Counted from the first letter of the stretch, positions 26,471-35,685 are shown. The stretch is 64,000 nucleotides of DNA from Butyricicoccus_A sp963588905 (GCA_963588905.1 CAVAJF010000010.1:85463-149462); one strand, 5' to 3'. Numbers and translations are program-made. Notes: a model not told the origin generated them from the letters alone.

Positions 26471-27499
26471 TTACTTTTTATCCACGCCTTCGCTGACAAC
26501 ATGGGCAATGAGCTGGATAGCCTGTTCGACATCACGCAGATTTGCCATCTCCGCAGCAGAATGGATATAGCGTGTCGGGATGCTGACTGCACCGACCTTT
26601 ACGCCGCCAGCCGTGCGCTGAATGGCACCGGTGTCGGTTCCGCCAAATTCCATAATCTCTCGCTGTACCGAAATATTCTGCGTCTCTGCAACACGATACA
26701 GGGCATCCTTAACCTGCTGGTCACAGATCACCGAATGATCCATAATCTTGACAGCCGGTCCCGCTCCCATCTTCACAGCCATCGGATACTTGCGTTCCGG
26801 CAAATCTCCGGTATCCGTCACATCAACGGCAATCGCATAATCCGGCTGAACGGCAAATGCTGCCGTCTGTGCGCCGCGCAGACCGACTTCTTCCTGTGCC
26901 GTAAATGCCACATAGACATCACTGTCGCACGGCAAATCCGCCAGCTGTGCCATCGCACCAATCAATGTCACACAGCCAATGCGGTTGTCCAAATACGGAC
27001 CGCAAACGACATCTCCCTGCTTGTGCGGCTGTTCATCGTATACGGCGAAGTCTCCGACCTGAATCAGCTTTTCTGCTTCTTCTTTGCTTGCTGCGCCAAT
27101 ATCCAAAAACAGATTGTCAAAGCCCAGCTTGGAAAACTCTGTTTTTTCTTCAAACGAAATCACACCGCGCGTACCATTTTGGAAGCGAACCCGTCTGTCT
27201 ACCAGATCTCCGAGCATAAATCCTCCGACCTGTGCAAAGCGGGCAAATCCGTTATCATCAATATGTGTCACCACAACGCCAATCGAGTCCATGTGCGCTG
27301 CGAGCAAAATTTTCTTGCCGTTGCCCTTGCGATGATATACCAGATTGTTCATCGTATCAATGTGATGATCCCAATCGCCAATGTCCTGCACATGATCCGC
27401 TGTCACCTCACGAATCGTCTGAATGATGTCCGATTCTCTGCCAGATGGGCCAAAAGCAGCAGACAAATTACAAAATGCTTCATAAATATCAAAACTCAT
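26471..27499 (-). CDS. M42 family metallopeptidase, third of three paralogues
   Basis: 342-residue dizinc aminopeptidase of the M42 (FrvX/TET) family, which forms dodecameric tetrahedra trimming peptides. Metal and catalytic motifs are A-A-H-M-D-S-I-G, G-P-Y-L-D-N-R-I-G-C (bridging Asp), T-A-Q-E-E-V-G-L-R-G-A (catalytic Glu) and A-V-D-V. The final His is in I-P-T-R-Y-I-H-S. Its ATG overlaps the stop of the preceding paralogue in ATGA. The neighbours are about the same size and order, pointing to ancient tandem duplication. Substrate preference cannot be read from sequence. Confidence 0.93.
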   Translation of the reverse strand: MSFDIYEAFCNLSAAFGPSGRESDIIQTIREVTADHVQDIGDWDHHIDTMNNLVYHRKGNGKKILLAAHMDSIGVVVTHIDDNGFARFAQVGGFMLGDLVDRRVRFQNGTRGVISFEEKTEFSKLGFDNLFLDIGAASKEEAEKLIQVGDFAVYDEQPHKQGDVVCGPYLDNRIGCVTLIGAMAQLADLPCDSDVYVAFTAQEEVGLRGAQTAAFAVQPDYAIAVDVTDTGDLPERKYPMAVKMGAGPAVKIMDHSVICDQQVKDALYRVAETQNISVQREIMEFGGTDTGAIQRTAGGVKVGAVSIPTRYIHSAAEMANLRDVEQAIQLIAHVVSEGVDKK

Positions 27500-28518
27500 G
27501 ATTCTTCATCTCCCAAATACGTCAGAAAATGTCGGCTTAGTGCCAGCATACCCTGCATGTCCTCCAGAGCAGCAACACTGGATGGTGAATGGATATAGCG
27601 AACCGGTGCCGCCAGTCCGGCTGTCAGAATGCCTTCTCTGGTCAAGTGAATGCGTCCGGCATCTGTGCCGCCCGCTACGCGGTGCTTGGTCTGCCACGGA
27701 ATATGATGTTCCTCTGCCAGCTTGCGCAGTGTCTCAAACAGCTTTTGGTTGTAAATCGTAGACCGATCCATAAACGGAATGACAACACCCTTTCGCAAAC
27801 CGCACACTTGCTTGGCGCCGTCAACTTCCGCTAAATCTGCCGCCGTTGTGCCCTCAAGCACCAGACAAATATCCGGCTGCAGGGCAAATGCCGCACAGCG
27901 AGAGCCACGCAGGCCAACCTCTTCCTGCACGCCAAAAACAAACCACGTATCTACCGCCGGCTGTTCCTGCAAAAGGGTCAGCATCACGGCGCATCCCACG
28001 CGATCATCAATGGCTTTTGCTTTGAGCAGTCCATCGCCAAAACGAACGCAGGCGGAATCAAAGACACCATAGGTGCCGAGCGGCACTTTTTTCTGTGCTT
28101 CCTTTTTATCCGATGCACCAATGTCAATATATAAGCTACTAGTCTTCGGCATGGTTTTTCGTTCTTCCCGCGTGGTCAAATGAACCGCCTTGATGCCGAC
28201 AACGCCGCGCACATCGCCAAATAAAATCCGTCTGCCAATCACAACGCGCGGATCAACACCGCCGACAAAGCCGAACTTGACACAGCCGTCATCGGTATAT
28301 CCCTTGCAAATCACACCGACCTCATCCATGTGTGCGGAGAGCATCACGGTCTTGTCGATGTGTTTCTTGCCCTTGCGGAAAATCATCAGATTGCCAAGAT
28401 TGTCCTCTCGAATCTCATCCGCGTATGGCTTTGCTTGCTCCAAAATAAAATCGTGCACAGCATCTTCACAGCCGGACGGACCGGGAAGCGCGCACAGCTT
28501 TTCTAACAACTCGATCAT
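27496..28518 (-). CDS. M42 family metallopeptidase, second of three paralogues
   Basis: 340 residues. Same fold as its neighbours: S-A-H-M-D-E-V-G, A-K-A-I-D-D-R-V-G-C, G-V-Q-E-E-V-G-L-R-G-S and A-P-V-R-Y-I-H-S-P. The catalytic Glu pair and all zinc ligands are present, so it should be active. The sequence differs from the flanking copies throughout, so the duplication is not recent. Both ends overlap the neighbouring paralogues by four bases (ATGA), so the three proteins should be made in similar amounts. This would suit mixed-subunit particles as reported for archaeal TET complexes; that is inference here. Confidence 0.93.
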   Translation of the reverse strand: MIELLEKLCALPGPSGCEDAVHDFILEQAKPYADEIREDNLGNLMIFRKGKKHIDKTVMLSAHMDEVGVICKGYTDDGCVKFGFVGGVDPRVVIGRRILFGDVRGVVGIKAVHLTTREERKTMPKTSSLYIDIGASDKKEAQKKVPLGTYGVFDSACVRFGDGLLKAKAIDDRVGCAVMLTLLQEQPAVDTWFVFGVQEEVGLRGSRCAAFALQPDICLVLEGTTAADLAEVDGAKQVCGLRKGVVIPFMDRSTIYNQKLFETLRKLAEEHHIPWQTKHRVAGGTDAGRIHLTREGILTAGLAAPVRYIHSPSSVAALEDMQGMLALSRHFLTYLGDEES

Positions 28519-29543
28519 ACGCGCGTTACCTCCCCGTCAAACTCCTTCAAGAATGCTGCCATCAAATCACTGACTGCCTGTACATCGCACAATTTAATGG
28601 TCTCAATTGGTGTGTGCATGTATTTGAGCGGAATGGATAACAAGCCCATAGCGATACCGCTGCGCACCACCTGCATGTCCCATGCATTGGTGCCCGTATT
28701 GCCTTCCATCACTTCGATCTGATAGGGAATTTCCTCCGCGCGCGCAGTCTTTATCATGCGATTGGTCAGACCGCGGTGCAGATTCGGGCCCATGCCAACA
28801 AGCACGCCGCCACCAAATGCAAACGCTTCGTCCGAACCGCTGTCCGGTGTCTTGGCATGGCTGACATCTACCGCAATGCCGTAATCCGGTGCCACGCGGA
28901 AGGACGCCGCCAGAGCGCCGAGGGAATCAGTCTCTTCATGTACCGAACCGCACACGACAAGATCTACCTGTAAATCCGCATCTTTTAACTGTTTCATTGC
29001 CTCAACAATCGAAATAAAGCCCGCACGGTCATCCAAGCACTTGCCGGTAATTTGGCCGTCCGTCAGTTCATACGGCGGCTGTGCAAATACAATCGGCGTG
29101 CCAATCGGAATGACGGACTTGGCATCCAGCAAACCGGTATCAATGAGCATTTCATGCATCGGCACGGCTTTATTCTGCTCTCCTGCCGCCAGCAAATGCG
29201 GCGGAGTACAGGAAATCACACCATATCTTGGTGTCTCCGTCAATATCGTTACTTCAGCGCCCAGCAACATACGCGGATCAATGCCGCCTACCTGCGTAAA
29301 GCGCAGGAATCCGCCATCGAGCACATCTGTGACCATAAAACCAATCTGATCGAGATGGGCATCGAGCAGGACAGTCTTTGCATTCGGCTTGCCGCAGCTC
29401 TTCCAGCCCAATACACTGCCGCAAGAATCAAATTCCACACGGTCGCAGTATGGTGCTAACAGCTCCGCTGCCTTTTGTGCAGCATGTCCTTCAAAGCCGG
29501 TCACACCGTCTGCGCTGCACAGCTGTATCAGCATATCCTTCAC
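28515..29543 (-). CDS. M42 family metallopeptidase, first of three paralogues
   Basis: 342 residues, opening the three-gene unit. The start is GTG at 29543, eight bases after GAGGAGGAAAA. Zinc and catalytic motifs are D-A-H-L-D-Q-I-G, G-K-C-L-D-D-R-A-G, G-S-V-H-E-E-T-D-S-L-G-A and L-K-Y-M-H-T-P. The glutamate pair is preceded by His rather than Gln, and the following G-L-R-G is replaced by D-S-L-G, so this copy differs most around the catalytic Glu. It could have a distinct specificity. The upstream promoter region is short and faces the divergent rluA-type gene. Confidence 0.92.
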   Translation of the reverse strand: MKDMLIQLCSADGVTGFEGHAAQKAAELLAPYCDRVEFDSCGSVLGWKSCGKPNAKTVLLDAHLDQIGFMVTDVLDGGFLRFTQVGGIDPRMLLGAEVTILTETPRYGVISCTPPHLLAAGEQNKAVPMHEMLIDTGLLDAKSVIPIGTPIVFAQPPYELTDGQITGKCLDDRAGFISIVEAMKQLKDADLQVDLVVCGSVHEETDSLGALAASFRVAPDYGIAVDVSHAKTPDSGSDEAFAFGGGVLVGMGPNLHRGLTNRMIKTARAEEIPYQIEVMEGNTGTNAWDMQVVRSGIAMGLLSIPLKYMHTPIETIKLCDVQAVSDLMAAFLKEFDGEVTRV

Positions 29544-29656
29544 AACGTTTTCCTCCTCGTAATTTTTTTACCGTACTTATTATACGCCATCAAGACACCT
29601 TGCGTCAATCAAGAAGCCGATTGCAAAATCGCTTCAAATATGATACACTGGCAAGC

Positions 29657-30544
29657 ATGATTAGAAACAGCATACAATATCAGATCCCGCCGGAATTTGA
29701 CGGGCGCACGGCAGACCGATTTCTGCGCGCGCAGGGGTTTTCGCGGCATCTGCTCATCCAAACCAAATATCAGGAAAACGGACTGTTATTGGACGGGATT
29801 TCCATTCGCTCCAATCAAAAACTGCACACAGGTCAAACGCTGCGTGCAGTAATTCCACATCTTGCGCCAAACGAAAATCTACTTCCCGTTCGTTTGCCGC
29901 TTTCTATTGTCTATGAGGACAGTGACCTCATTGTTCTCAATAAACCTGCCGGTATGCCTGTGCATCCGTCGCAGGGGCACTACGATGATACGCTGTCCAA
30001 TGCGCTTGCCTATTATTTTCAGCAGCGCGGAGAACCGTTTACCGCTCGTTCCGTCGGCAGACTGGATCGAGACACCTCCGGCGTCGTACTGTTCTCCCTC
30101 AACGAGCTATCCGCTTGTATTCTGGCGGAACAAATGCGTCATCGAGAGATTCATCGGGAATACCGCGCGATTTGTACCGGTGTTCTGCCGGAGTCCGGTT
30201 GTATCCGTGCGCCAATTGCCCGCGCGCATGACAGCACCATTGAACGCATTGTCGATGAAGCGCGCGGCGAGCCTGCTGTCACGTACTTCGAGCGATTGGC
30301 TGTACACAATGGATTTTCTCTTGCTGCCGTCCGACTGGAGACCGGAAGAACCCATCAAATTCGCGTCCATATGAAGCATATCGGCCATCCGCTGCCCGGT
30401 GATTTTTTATACAATCCCGATTATACCCACATCGCACGGCAGGCACTGCATTCTTATCAGCTGTCCTTTACCCATCCGATTACCAAACAACCCATGACAT
30501 TTACCGCGCCGATACCGGAAGATATGCAGGCGCTGTTGTCCTAG
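29657..30544 (+). CDS. RluA family pseudouridine synthase
   Basis: 295 residues from the ATG at 29657. Isomerises uridines in rRNA or tRNA. The catalytic motif G-R-L-D-R-D-T-S-G-V (Asp) is near residue 138. An S4-like N-terminal part, Y-E-D-S-D-L-I-V-L-N-K-P-A-G-M-P-V-H-P and the R-L-E-T-G-R-T-H-Q-I-R-V-H motif identify the RluA/RluD branch. No ribosome binding site precedes the ATG. A TTGCAA-17-TACACT promoter (29621-29649) would start transcription almost at the ATG, so the mRNA may be leaderless. The exact modified base is unknown. Strong terminator immediately after. Confidence 0.9.
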   Translation: MIRNSIQYQIPPEFDGRTADRFLRAQGFSRHLLIQTKYQENGLLLDGISIRSNQKLHTGQTLRAVIPHLAPNENLLPVRLPLSIVYEDSDLIVLNKPAGMPVHPSQGHYDDTLSNALAYYFQQRGEPFTARSVGRLDRDTSGVVLFSLNELSACILAEQMRHREIHREYRAICTGVLPESGCIRAPIARAHDSTIERIVDEARGEPAVTYFERLAVHNGFSLAAVRLETGRTHQIRVHMKHIGHPLPGDFLYNPDYTHIARQALHSYQLSFTHPITKQPMTFTAPIPEDMQALLS

Positions 30545-30575
30545 AGATCTGCAATACCTGCAGATCTCTTTTTTT
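30543..30575 (+). terminator. Terminator after the pseudouridine synthase gene
   Basis: Perfect stem AGAGATCTGCA/TGCAGATCTCT with a 5-base loop and a run of seven T. It overlaps the stop codon and reaches the end of the convergent HAD gene. Confidence 0.9.
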
Positions 30576-31428
30576 ATACTGTCTGATAGATTGGCTGTGT
30601 GCTATGTACTGCACCGCACAACCACTCCTCAATGGCCTCTTTGACACCATTGTGCTCATTATCTGCAACAACCGCATGGCATACCTGTTTGACCTCTTCC
30701 GAAGCATTGTCGACAGCAAGTGCCAATCCAGCCGTCTGCAAAACTGCCAAATCATTGGGAGCATCTCCAACAGCAATGACCTGTTCCATCGGAATATGTA
30801 GTTCCTCACACAGCTTGCGCAGACCATTTCCCTTGTCTACACCAATCGGCGTCAACTCCAATGAAGTTCGTTCAGAAAATGCCGCAGTCAAATCCAGATT
30901 CTGCAGCTGTTCCAAGGTCTGCACGCGCGCTGTTGTATCCGGATGATACAAACAAATTTTTTCTACCAGATACTCGCCGTTCCGACAATAGTCAATGACG
31001 TTATCCACCAAACGCACATGATGACAAAAATGTTCCCGCAAATATTCATTGCGATAGTGTTCGAGAAGGGCAATGCTTTTCTTACTGATGACAGACTCTC
31101 CCTCCATCATCACTTGAATCATAATATCTCTCGGCTGTGCATAACGCAGTACCTCTCGTGTAATCGCCGGATCCAGCACCTGCCTGCTGATGACGCGCTG
31201 TTCCTGCCGATCATACAGCAGGCCGCCGCTCTCACACAGCACATATCGCATCGTCGGGAACAATGGAAAAAACTGTTCGACTTCTCCCAAGGCGCGACCG
31301 GTAGAAAAAATGACCTGTTTTCCCATTTTCAACGCATAATTGATTGCTTTGATATTCTCAGAAGAAATTTCTTTTTTCGCATTGAGCAAAGTCCCGTCTA
31401 AATCGGTTGCCAATAATTGATATTCCAT
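30574..31428 (-). CDS. HAD-superfamily Cof-type phosphatase
   Basis: 284 residues. HAD hydrolase of the Cof/class IIB type, acting on sugar phosphates or similar cytoplasmic metabolites. Motif I is A-T-D-L-D-G-T-L-L near residue 7 (nucleophile and acid Asp). Motif II is the S-T-G-R segment, motif III the K-G-N-G-L-R lysine, and motif IV G-D-A-P-N-D near 218. A mobile cap lies between. RBS AGGAGGCGGACG. Monocistronic, convergent with the pseudouridine synthase. The substrate is not predictable, as Cof-type enzymes are promiscuous. Confidence 0.9.
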   Translation of the reverse strand: MEYQLLATDLDGTLLNAKKEISSENIKAINYALKMGKQVIFSTGRALGEVEQFFPLFPTMRYVLCESGGLLYDRQEQRVISRQVLDPAITREVLRYAQPRDIMIQVMMEGESVISKKSIALLEHYRNEYLREHFCHHVRLVDNVIDYCRNGEYLVEKICLYHPDTTARVQTLEQLQNLDLTAAFSERTSLELTPIGVDKGNGLRKLCEELHIPMEQVIAVGDAPNDLAVLQTAGLALAVDNASEEVKQVCHAVVADNEHNGVKEAIEEWLCGAVHSTQPIYQTV

Positions 31429-31521
31429 CGTCCGCCTCCTATCTCTTTTTTCGATACTTTCATTTTACCATGATTCTTTTCCTGTTACAATCAAATTTCA
31501 CCGCACATTTCTGCAAAATAT

Positions 31522-31564
31522 AAAAAAAGCCGCGTGAACACATACAAATGTGCATTCACACGGC
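31522..31564 (-). terminator. Terminator distal to ptsH
   Basis: Stem GCCGTGTGAA/TTCACGCGGC, extended by CACAT/TATGTG pairing, followed by TTTTTTTATA on the minus strand. It lies about 200 bases after ptsH, so the fructose transcript would carry a long untranslated 3' tail (31565-31759). That tail shows no gene and only a weak GC-rich hairpin near 31685-31708. The remaining bases up to the HAD gene hold nothing I recognise. Confidence 0.8.
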
Positions 31565-31759
31565 CAAAACAGTTTCATTCAAGTTTCACAAGATAAATAA
31601 TATACTTGTATTGTGTTTCGTGTTGTTCCAGCAAAAATTGTTTTTGTTTACATCTTGCAAACTCAAAAAACTGTTGTTCTCGATGGTGCCCGCGCGCAGC
31701 GTAGCACCTTTAGGAAATAGATAAATAGAATAGAGTTGACAAATACAATCGTTTGGCTC

Positions 31760-32017
31760 TTACAGATTTGCTTCCATAAATGCCTTCAGTGCAGCAGCAG
31801 CTTCTTCTTCCTGTGCACCCTCTACGCTGATTGCGATGGTGTCGCCGCCCTTGATGCCAAGACCCATCAGTCCAAACATCTTGCGAGCGTCTGCGCTCTT
31901 ACCATTCTTCTCAACGGTGGTAACGCAATCATACTTCTTTGCCTCTTTGACGAACATGCCTGCCGGACGTGCGTGGAAGCCCTCCGGATCTGTTACGGTG
32001 TACTCAAAACGCAGCAT
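31760..32017 (-). CDS. HPr-type phosphocarrier with Lys at position 46
   Basis: 85-residue phosphocarrier that passes phosphate from enzyme I to EIIA. The active His15 is intact (G-F-H-A-R-P-A-G). In Firmicutes HPr, Ser46 (K-S-I-M-G) is phosphorylated by HPr kinase to form the CcpA co-repressor. Here the aligned segment is A-R-K-M-F-G, so residue 46 is Lys. The protein should serve transport but not catabolite repression. It is the last gene of the fructose operon, 55 bases after fruA, with AAAGGAGATTTTTATT before the ATG. It may be a fructose-dedicated HPr (FPr-like), with a standard HPr elsewhere. Confidence 0.92.
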   Translation of the reverse strand: MLRFEYTVTDPEGFHARPAGMFVKEAKKYDCVTTVEKNGKSADARKMFGLMGLGIKGGDTIAISVEGAQEEEAAAALKAFMEANL

Positions 32018-32072
32018 AATAAAAATCTCCTTTCAATACATGAATTGCATAATAAAAATAAAGCGTTTTTGC

Positions 32073-33983
32073 TTATTCAGCCTTTGTTCTCTTGAGTGCC
32101 GACAAAATGACGCCGCCGACAATGGAACCAATTACCAGAGCAATAACGTACATCAGCGGATGTCCCACAGTCGGGAATACGAAGATGCCGCCATGCGGTG
32201 CCTGCAGGGTACAGCCAAATGCCATAGACAAACCGCCTGCAATGGCAGAACCTACGATACAGGACGGAAGCACACGACCCGGATCTGCTGCCGCATACGG
32301 AATTGCGCCTTCAGAAATGAAGCACAAGCCCATGACGTAATTGACCAGACCATTGTTGCGCTCTTCTGTCGTCCACTTCTTCGGGAAGAAAGTGCAGGAC
32401 AATGCGATAGCAATCGGAGGAACCATGCCGCCAATCATAACCGCTGCCATGACATCAAACTGTCCCATGGACAGTGCAGCCGTACCGAATACATACGCTG
32501 CCTTGTTGATCGGACCACCCATGTCCACACTCATCATGCCGCCAAGTACGCAACCAAGCAGGATTTTCGACGAGCCGCCCATCGAATTCAGAATCCAAGA
32601 AATACCGGTATTGATTGCACCCATCAACGGATTGATCGCGCACATCAGAAGACCAATTAAGAGAATGCCGCCGAGCGGATAAATTAGCATCGGACGGATA
32701 CCGTCCATCGCTTTTGGCATCTTCTCTGTTATCTTTTCCAAGAATCGTACCAAATAACCGGCTGCAAAGCCCGCAAGCAATGCTGCCAAGAAACCACCGG
32801 ATACGCCGGTTGTGTCTCCGTTCATCAAACCGGTAAAGGATGTGCCATTCATCGCGAGCACGCCGCCTGCAAAGCCAACCGCCAAGCCCGGACGATCTGC
32901 AATGGACATCGCAATAAATCCGGCGAGAATCGGAAGCATGAATCCGAAGGCTGCATTGCCAACTGTCTTAAAGAACGCAGCCAGCGGGGTGTTCATGCCG
33001 AAATTGGAAGGGTCAATCGAATAATCATCGAGCAGGAACGCCAGCGCAATCATAATGCCGCCGCCGACAACGAATGGCAACATATGCGATACGCCATTCA
33101 TCAAGTGTTTATAAATCGCACTTCCTGCGGATTCATTTGGAGCAGCAGCCGGTGCGCCGCCCGTCGCGTGATAAATCGGCGCTTCGCCGTTCACAATCTT
33201 GTTAATCAGCTCTTCCGGCTTATGGATGCCGTCGGCAACACGGGTAATAACTACCGGTTTGCCATCAAAACGAGCCATTTCTACATTTTTATCTGCGGCA
33301 ATAATAATGCCGTCGCATTTTGCGATTTCATCCGCGGTCAGCGCATTTTTTACGCCGCCGGAACCGTTGGTTTCTACCTTTGTCGGAATGCCCATTGCAG
33401 CACCTGCTTTTTGCAGATTCTCCGCTGCCATATAGGTGTGCGCAATGCCGGTCGGGCACGCGGTAACACACAAAATACGGTATCCCGTCTGCGGAACCTC
33501 TTCTTCGGTAAAGCTTTCATTTCCGAAGTTCTGTTCCTCTTCTTTTGCAATCAAGTCGAGAAATTCCTGTGGCGTTTTTGCTGCATTCAGCTTTGCTACG
33601 AAATCCTCATTTGCCAGCAAGCTCATCATGCGTGCCAGCATATCTACATGCAGATTGCCGTTCATCGGCGCTGCAATCATGAAAAAGAGCTTGCTCTTAT
33701 CATCGTCATCTTCGTTGTACTGAATCGGTTCTGTCAACCGTACTACCGCCAAGCTCGGTGCAGTGACAACCTCCGTCTTTGCGTGCGGAACGGCAATTCC
33801 TTCGCCAACATACGTAGAAAATTCGGCCTCTCGTGCATAAATCGCCTTTTTATAGGCCTCTTTATCCGTGATATTGCCGTGAGTAAACTGAAGATTTACC
33901 AACTTATTGATGACAGCATCCTTGTCTTTCGCTTTGACATCCAATGCTGTGGCATCTCGGCTAAACAATTCAATCAGTTTCAT
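32073..33983 (-). CDS. fruA: PTS fructose transporter subunit IIABC
   Basis: 636-residue permease that imports and phosphorylates fructose to fructose 1-phosphate. The EIIA domain (1-145) has phosphorylated His67 in I-A-V-P-H-A-K. The EIIB domain (about 168-265) has phosphorylated Cys176 in T-A-C-P-T-G-I-A-H-T. The EIIC domain (about 290-636) has nine or so membrane segments and the G-G-P-I-N-K-A-A motif. An Ala/Pro-rich linker joins B and C. It follows fruK by 35 bases and precedes ptsH, so the operon supplies a complete uptake route apart from enzyme I. Confidence 0.96.
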   Translation of the reverse strand: MKLIELFSRDATALDVKAKDKDAVINKLVNLQFTHGNITDKEAYKKAIYAREAEFSTYVGEGIAVPHAKTEVVTAPSLAVVRLTEPIQYNEDDDDKSKLFFMIAAPMNGNLHVDMLARMMSLLANEDFVAKLNAAKTPQEFLDLIAKEEEQNFGNESFTEEEVPQTGYRILCVTACPTGIAHTYMAAENLQKAGAAMGIPTKVETNGSGGVKNALTADEIAKCDGIIIAADKNVEMARFDGKPVVITRVADGIHKPEELINKIVNGEAPIYHATGGAPAAAPNESAGSAIYKHLMNGVSHMLPFVVGGGIMIALAFLLDDYSIDPSNFGMNTPLAAFFKTVGNAAFGFMLPILAGFIAMSIADRPGLAVGFAGGVLAMNGTSFTGLMNGDTTGVSGGFLAALLAGFAAGYLVRFLEKITEKMPKAMDGIRPMLIYPLGGILLIGLLMCAINPLMGAINTGISWILNSMGGSSKILLGCVLGGMMSVDMGGPINKAAYVFGTAALSMGQFDVMAAVMIGGMVPPIAIALSCTFFPKKWTTEERNNGLVNYVMGLCFISEGAIPYAAADPGRVLPSCIVGSAIAGGLSMAFGCTLQAPHGGIFVFPTVGHPLMYVIALVIGSIVGGVILSALKRTKAE

Positions 33984-34018
33984 ATACTCGCCCTCTTTCT
34001 CTTGCTTATTTTTCTATC

Positions 34019-34924
34019 TTACAGCGTTTGAAGCAGCTGTTCGATGTCCTTTTTCTCAGCCAGACCAATAGAGAACGCCGTGGCACTGCCAGCAGCTGTG
34101 CCGAGCTTGAGTGCATAGCCGTAATCCTGCTTGGTGAGATAGCCAGCCAAGAAGCCCGCTACCATGGAGTCACCGGCACCTACGCTGTTCTGCACCTTGC
34201 CCTTCGGGCAACCAATGCGATGCACCTCTCCGGTTTCATCCAGCAGCAGCGCACCGTCTCCCGCCATGGAGACCAGAATATTTCTGCCGCCCATCTCCTG
34301 TAATTTTCTCGCGCAATCGGCAATTTCTTCATCTGTCTTGAGAACCGTATTGAAGATTTCACCCAATTCGTGATTGTTCGGCTTGATGAGGAACGGATGA
34401 TACTTGAGTACATTGACGAGCAGGTCACGGGTAGCATCCACGACAATGCGGATGTCTTTGTCTGCCAGATACGCCATGATCTTCTCATAGGTATCGCTGG
34501 CAAGGCACGATGGAATGGAACCGGACAGAACCAGTGTATCGCCAGCCTGAATCTGATCCAGCTTATGATACAGCTGCTTCATATCCTCTGCGGTAATGTT
34601 CGGGCCAATGCCGTTGATTTCCGCTTCCTGCTCTGCTTTTACCTTGACATTGATGCGGGTCATGCCTTCAGAGACATGAATGAAATCTGTGCACAAGCCG
34701 CTTGCCTGCAAGCCCTTTTCCAGTCCTTCACCGGTAAATCCAGCGACAAAGCCCAAGGCTTTGGATTCAATGCCCAAGGTGCGCAGCACATTGGAAACAT
34801 TGATGCCCTTGCCGCCGAACTGATATTCTTCCGAAGCGTTTCTATTGATGCCTTCCTGCTTGAGCGGACCATTTAAATGAACCACATAGTCAATCGCCGG
34901 ATTAAAGGTCACAGTGTAAATCAT
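34019..34924 (-). CDS. fruK: 1-phosphofructokinase
   Basis: 301-residue PfkB-family kinase converting fructose 1-phosphate to fructose 1,6-bisphosphate. N-terminal T-F-N-P-A-I-D-Y-V and G-G-K-G-I-N-V-S-N-V-L bind the sugar. The C-terminal S-V-G-A-G-D-S-M-V-A-G-F holds the anion hole and catalytic Asp. Length and placement between fruR and fruA identify FruK rather than tagatose-6-phosphate kinase. Its ATG overlaps the fruR stop in ATGA. Confidence 0.95.
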   Translation of the reverse strand: MIYTVTFNPAIDYVVHLNGPLKQEGINRNASEEYQFGGKGINVSNVLRTLGIESKALGFVAGFTGEGLEKGLQASGLCTDFIHVSEGMTRINVKVKAEQEAEINGIGPNITAEDMKQLYHKLDQIQAGDTLVLSGSIPSCLASDTYEKIMAYLADKDIRIVVDATRDLLVNVLKYHPFLIKPNNHELGEIFNTVLKTDEEIADCARKLQEMGGRNILVSMAGDGALLLDETGEVHRIGCPKGKVQNSVGAGDSMVAGFLAGYLTKQDYGYALKLGTAAGSATAFSIGLAEKKDIEQLLQTL

Positions 34925-35685
34925 TCTCTGTCAATCTCCTTCACCAAGGTCTTCTCCGCATAGCTGACATCCGGCAATCGGTTCGTAATGATACCCGCCT
35001 GTGCCAAATCGCAAATCCCTGCGGCACAAATTTTGTTAAACTTACTTTCGTCTGCAAGGAACCAGCTTTCAAACGACGACTGAATGGCCGCCGCTTTCAG
35101 CTCCGCTTCCTCGATGGTCGGCGTCATAAAGCCGCGTTCGATGGAAATGCCGTTGGCTCCCATAAATGCTTTGGTAAAATTATACCGACGCAGGCTGTTG
35201 AGAACTGCGGTGCCTACAATTGCTTCGGTACGGGGTTTGACGCGGCCTGCCGGAACGTAAACCATGCATCCCTTTCGCGCTAGAATGCGTGTGTGCAGCA
35301 AGCCATTGGTAACGTATACCGCTTTCTTTGCCTCGCCGCTGATGGCATTGACCAAATGGATGGTACTGGTTCCGGCATCAATATACACAAAATCATCTGC
35401 TCGAATCAGCGATGCGGCATATTGTCCCATACGCTTCTTTTCTTCTACAAACAGAACCTCTTTTGTGTCCATGTCCGGCTCATACGGATCGTACGATGGC
35501 TCCATGTGCATCGCCATAGCGCCGCCGTATACCTTTGTCAGCTTTCCCTGACGATCCAAAATAATCAGATCACGCCGAATCGTCGATTCACTGATGTGAA
35601 GCTGTTCGGAAAGCTCCTGCACGCTGGCGGACCTCTGTTTATGCAAAATATCCAAAATCATCTGGTGTCTAGTTTCAGCGATCAT
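34921..35685 (-). CDS. fruR: DeoR family regulator of the fructose operon
   Basis: 254 residues. The N-terminal DeoR winged helix (R-H-Q-M-I-L-D-I-L-H-K-Q-R-S-A-S-V-Q-E-L-S; recognition helix S-E-S-T-I-R-R-D-L) and a C-terminal sugar-phosphate isomerase-like sensor domain (D-A-G-T-S-T, G-A-N-G-I-S, D-E-S-K-F) are present. Expected effector is fructose 1-phosphate, made by FruA. First gene of the operon and overlaps fruK by four bases. Repeats at its own promoter are probable binding sites. Confidence 0.93.
   Translation of the reverse strand: MIAETRHQMILDILHKQRSASVQELSEQLHISESTIRRDLIILDRQGKLTKVYGGAMAMHMEPSYDPYEPDMDTKEVLFVEEKKRMGQYAASLIRADDFVYIDAGTSTIHLVNAISGEAKKAVYVTNGLLHTRILARKGCMVYVPAGRVKPRTEAIVGTAVLNSLRRYNFTKAFMGANGISIERGFMTPTIEEAELKAAAIQSSFESWFLADESKFNKICAAGICDLAQAGIITNRLPDVSYAEKTLVKEIDRE

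Noticed and set aside
31737..31760. A plus-strand TTGACA-like promoter inside the ptsH 3' region
   Set aside because: No downstream gene on that strand and no convincing -10 at the right distance.
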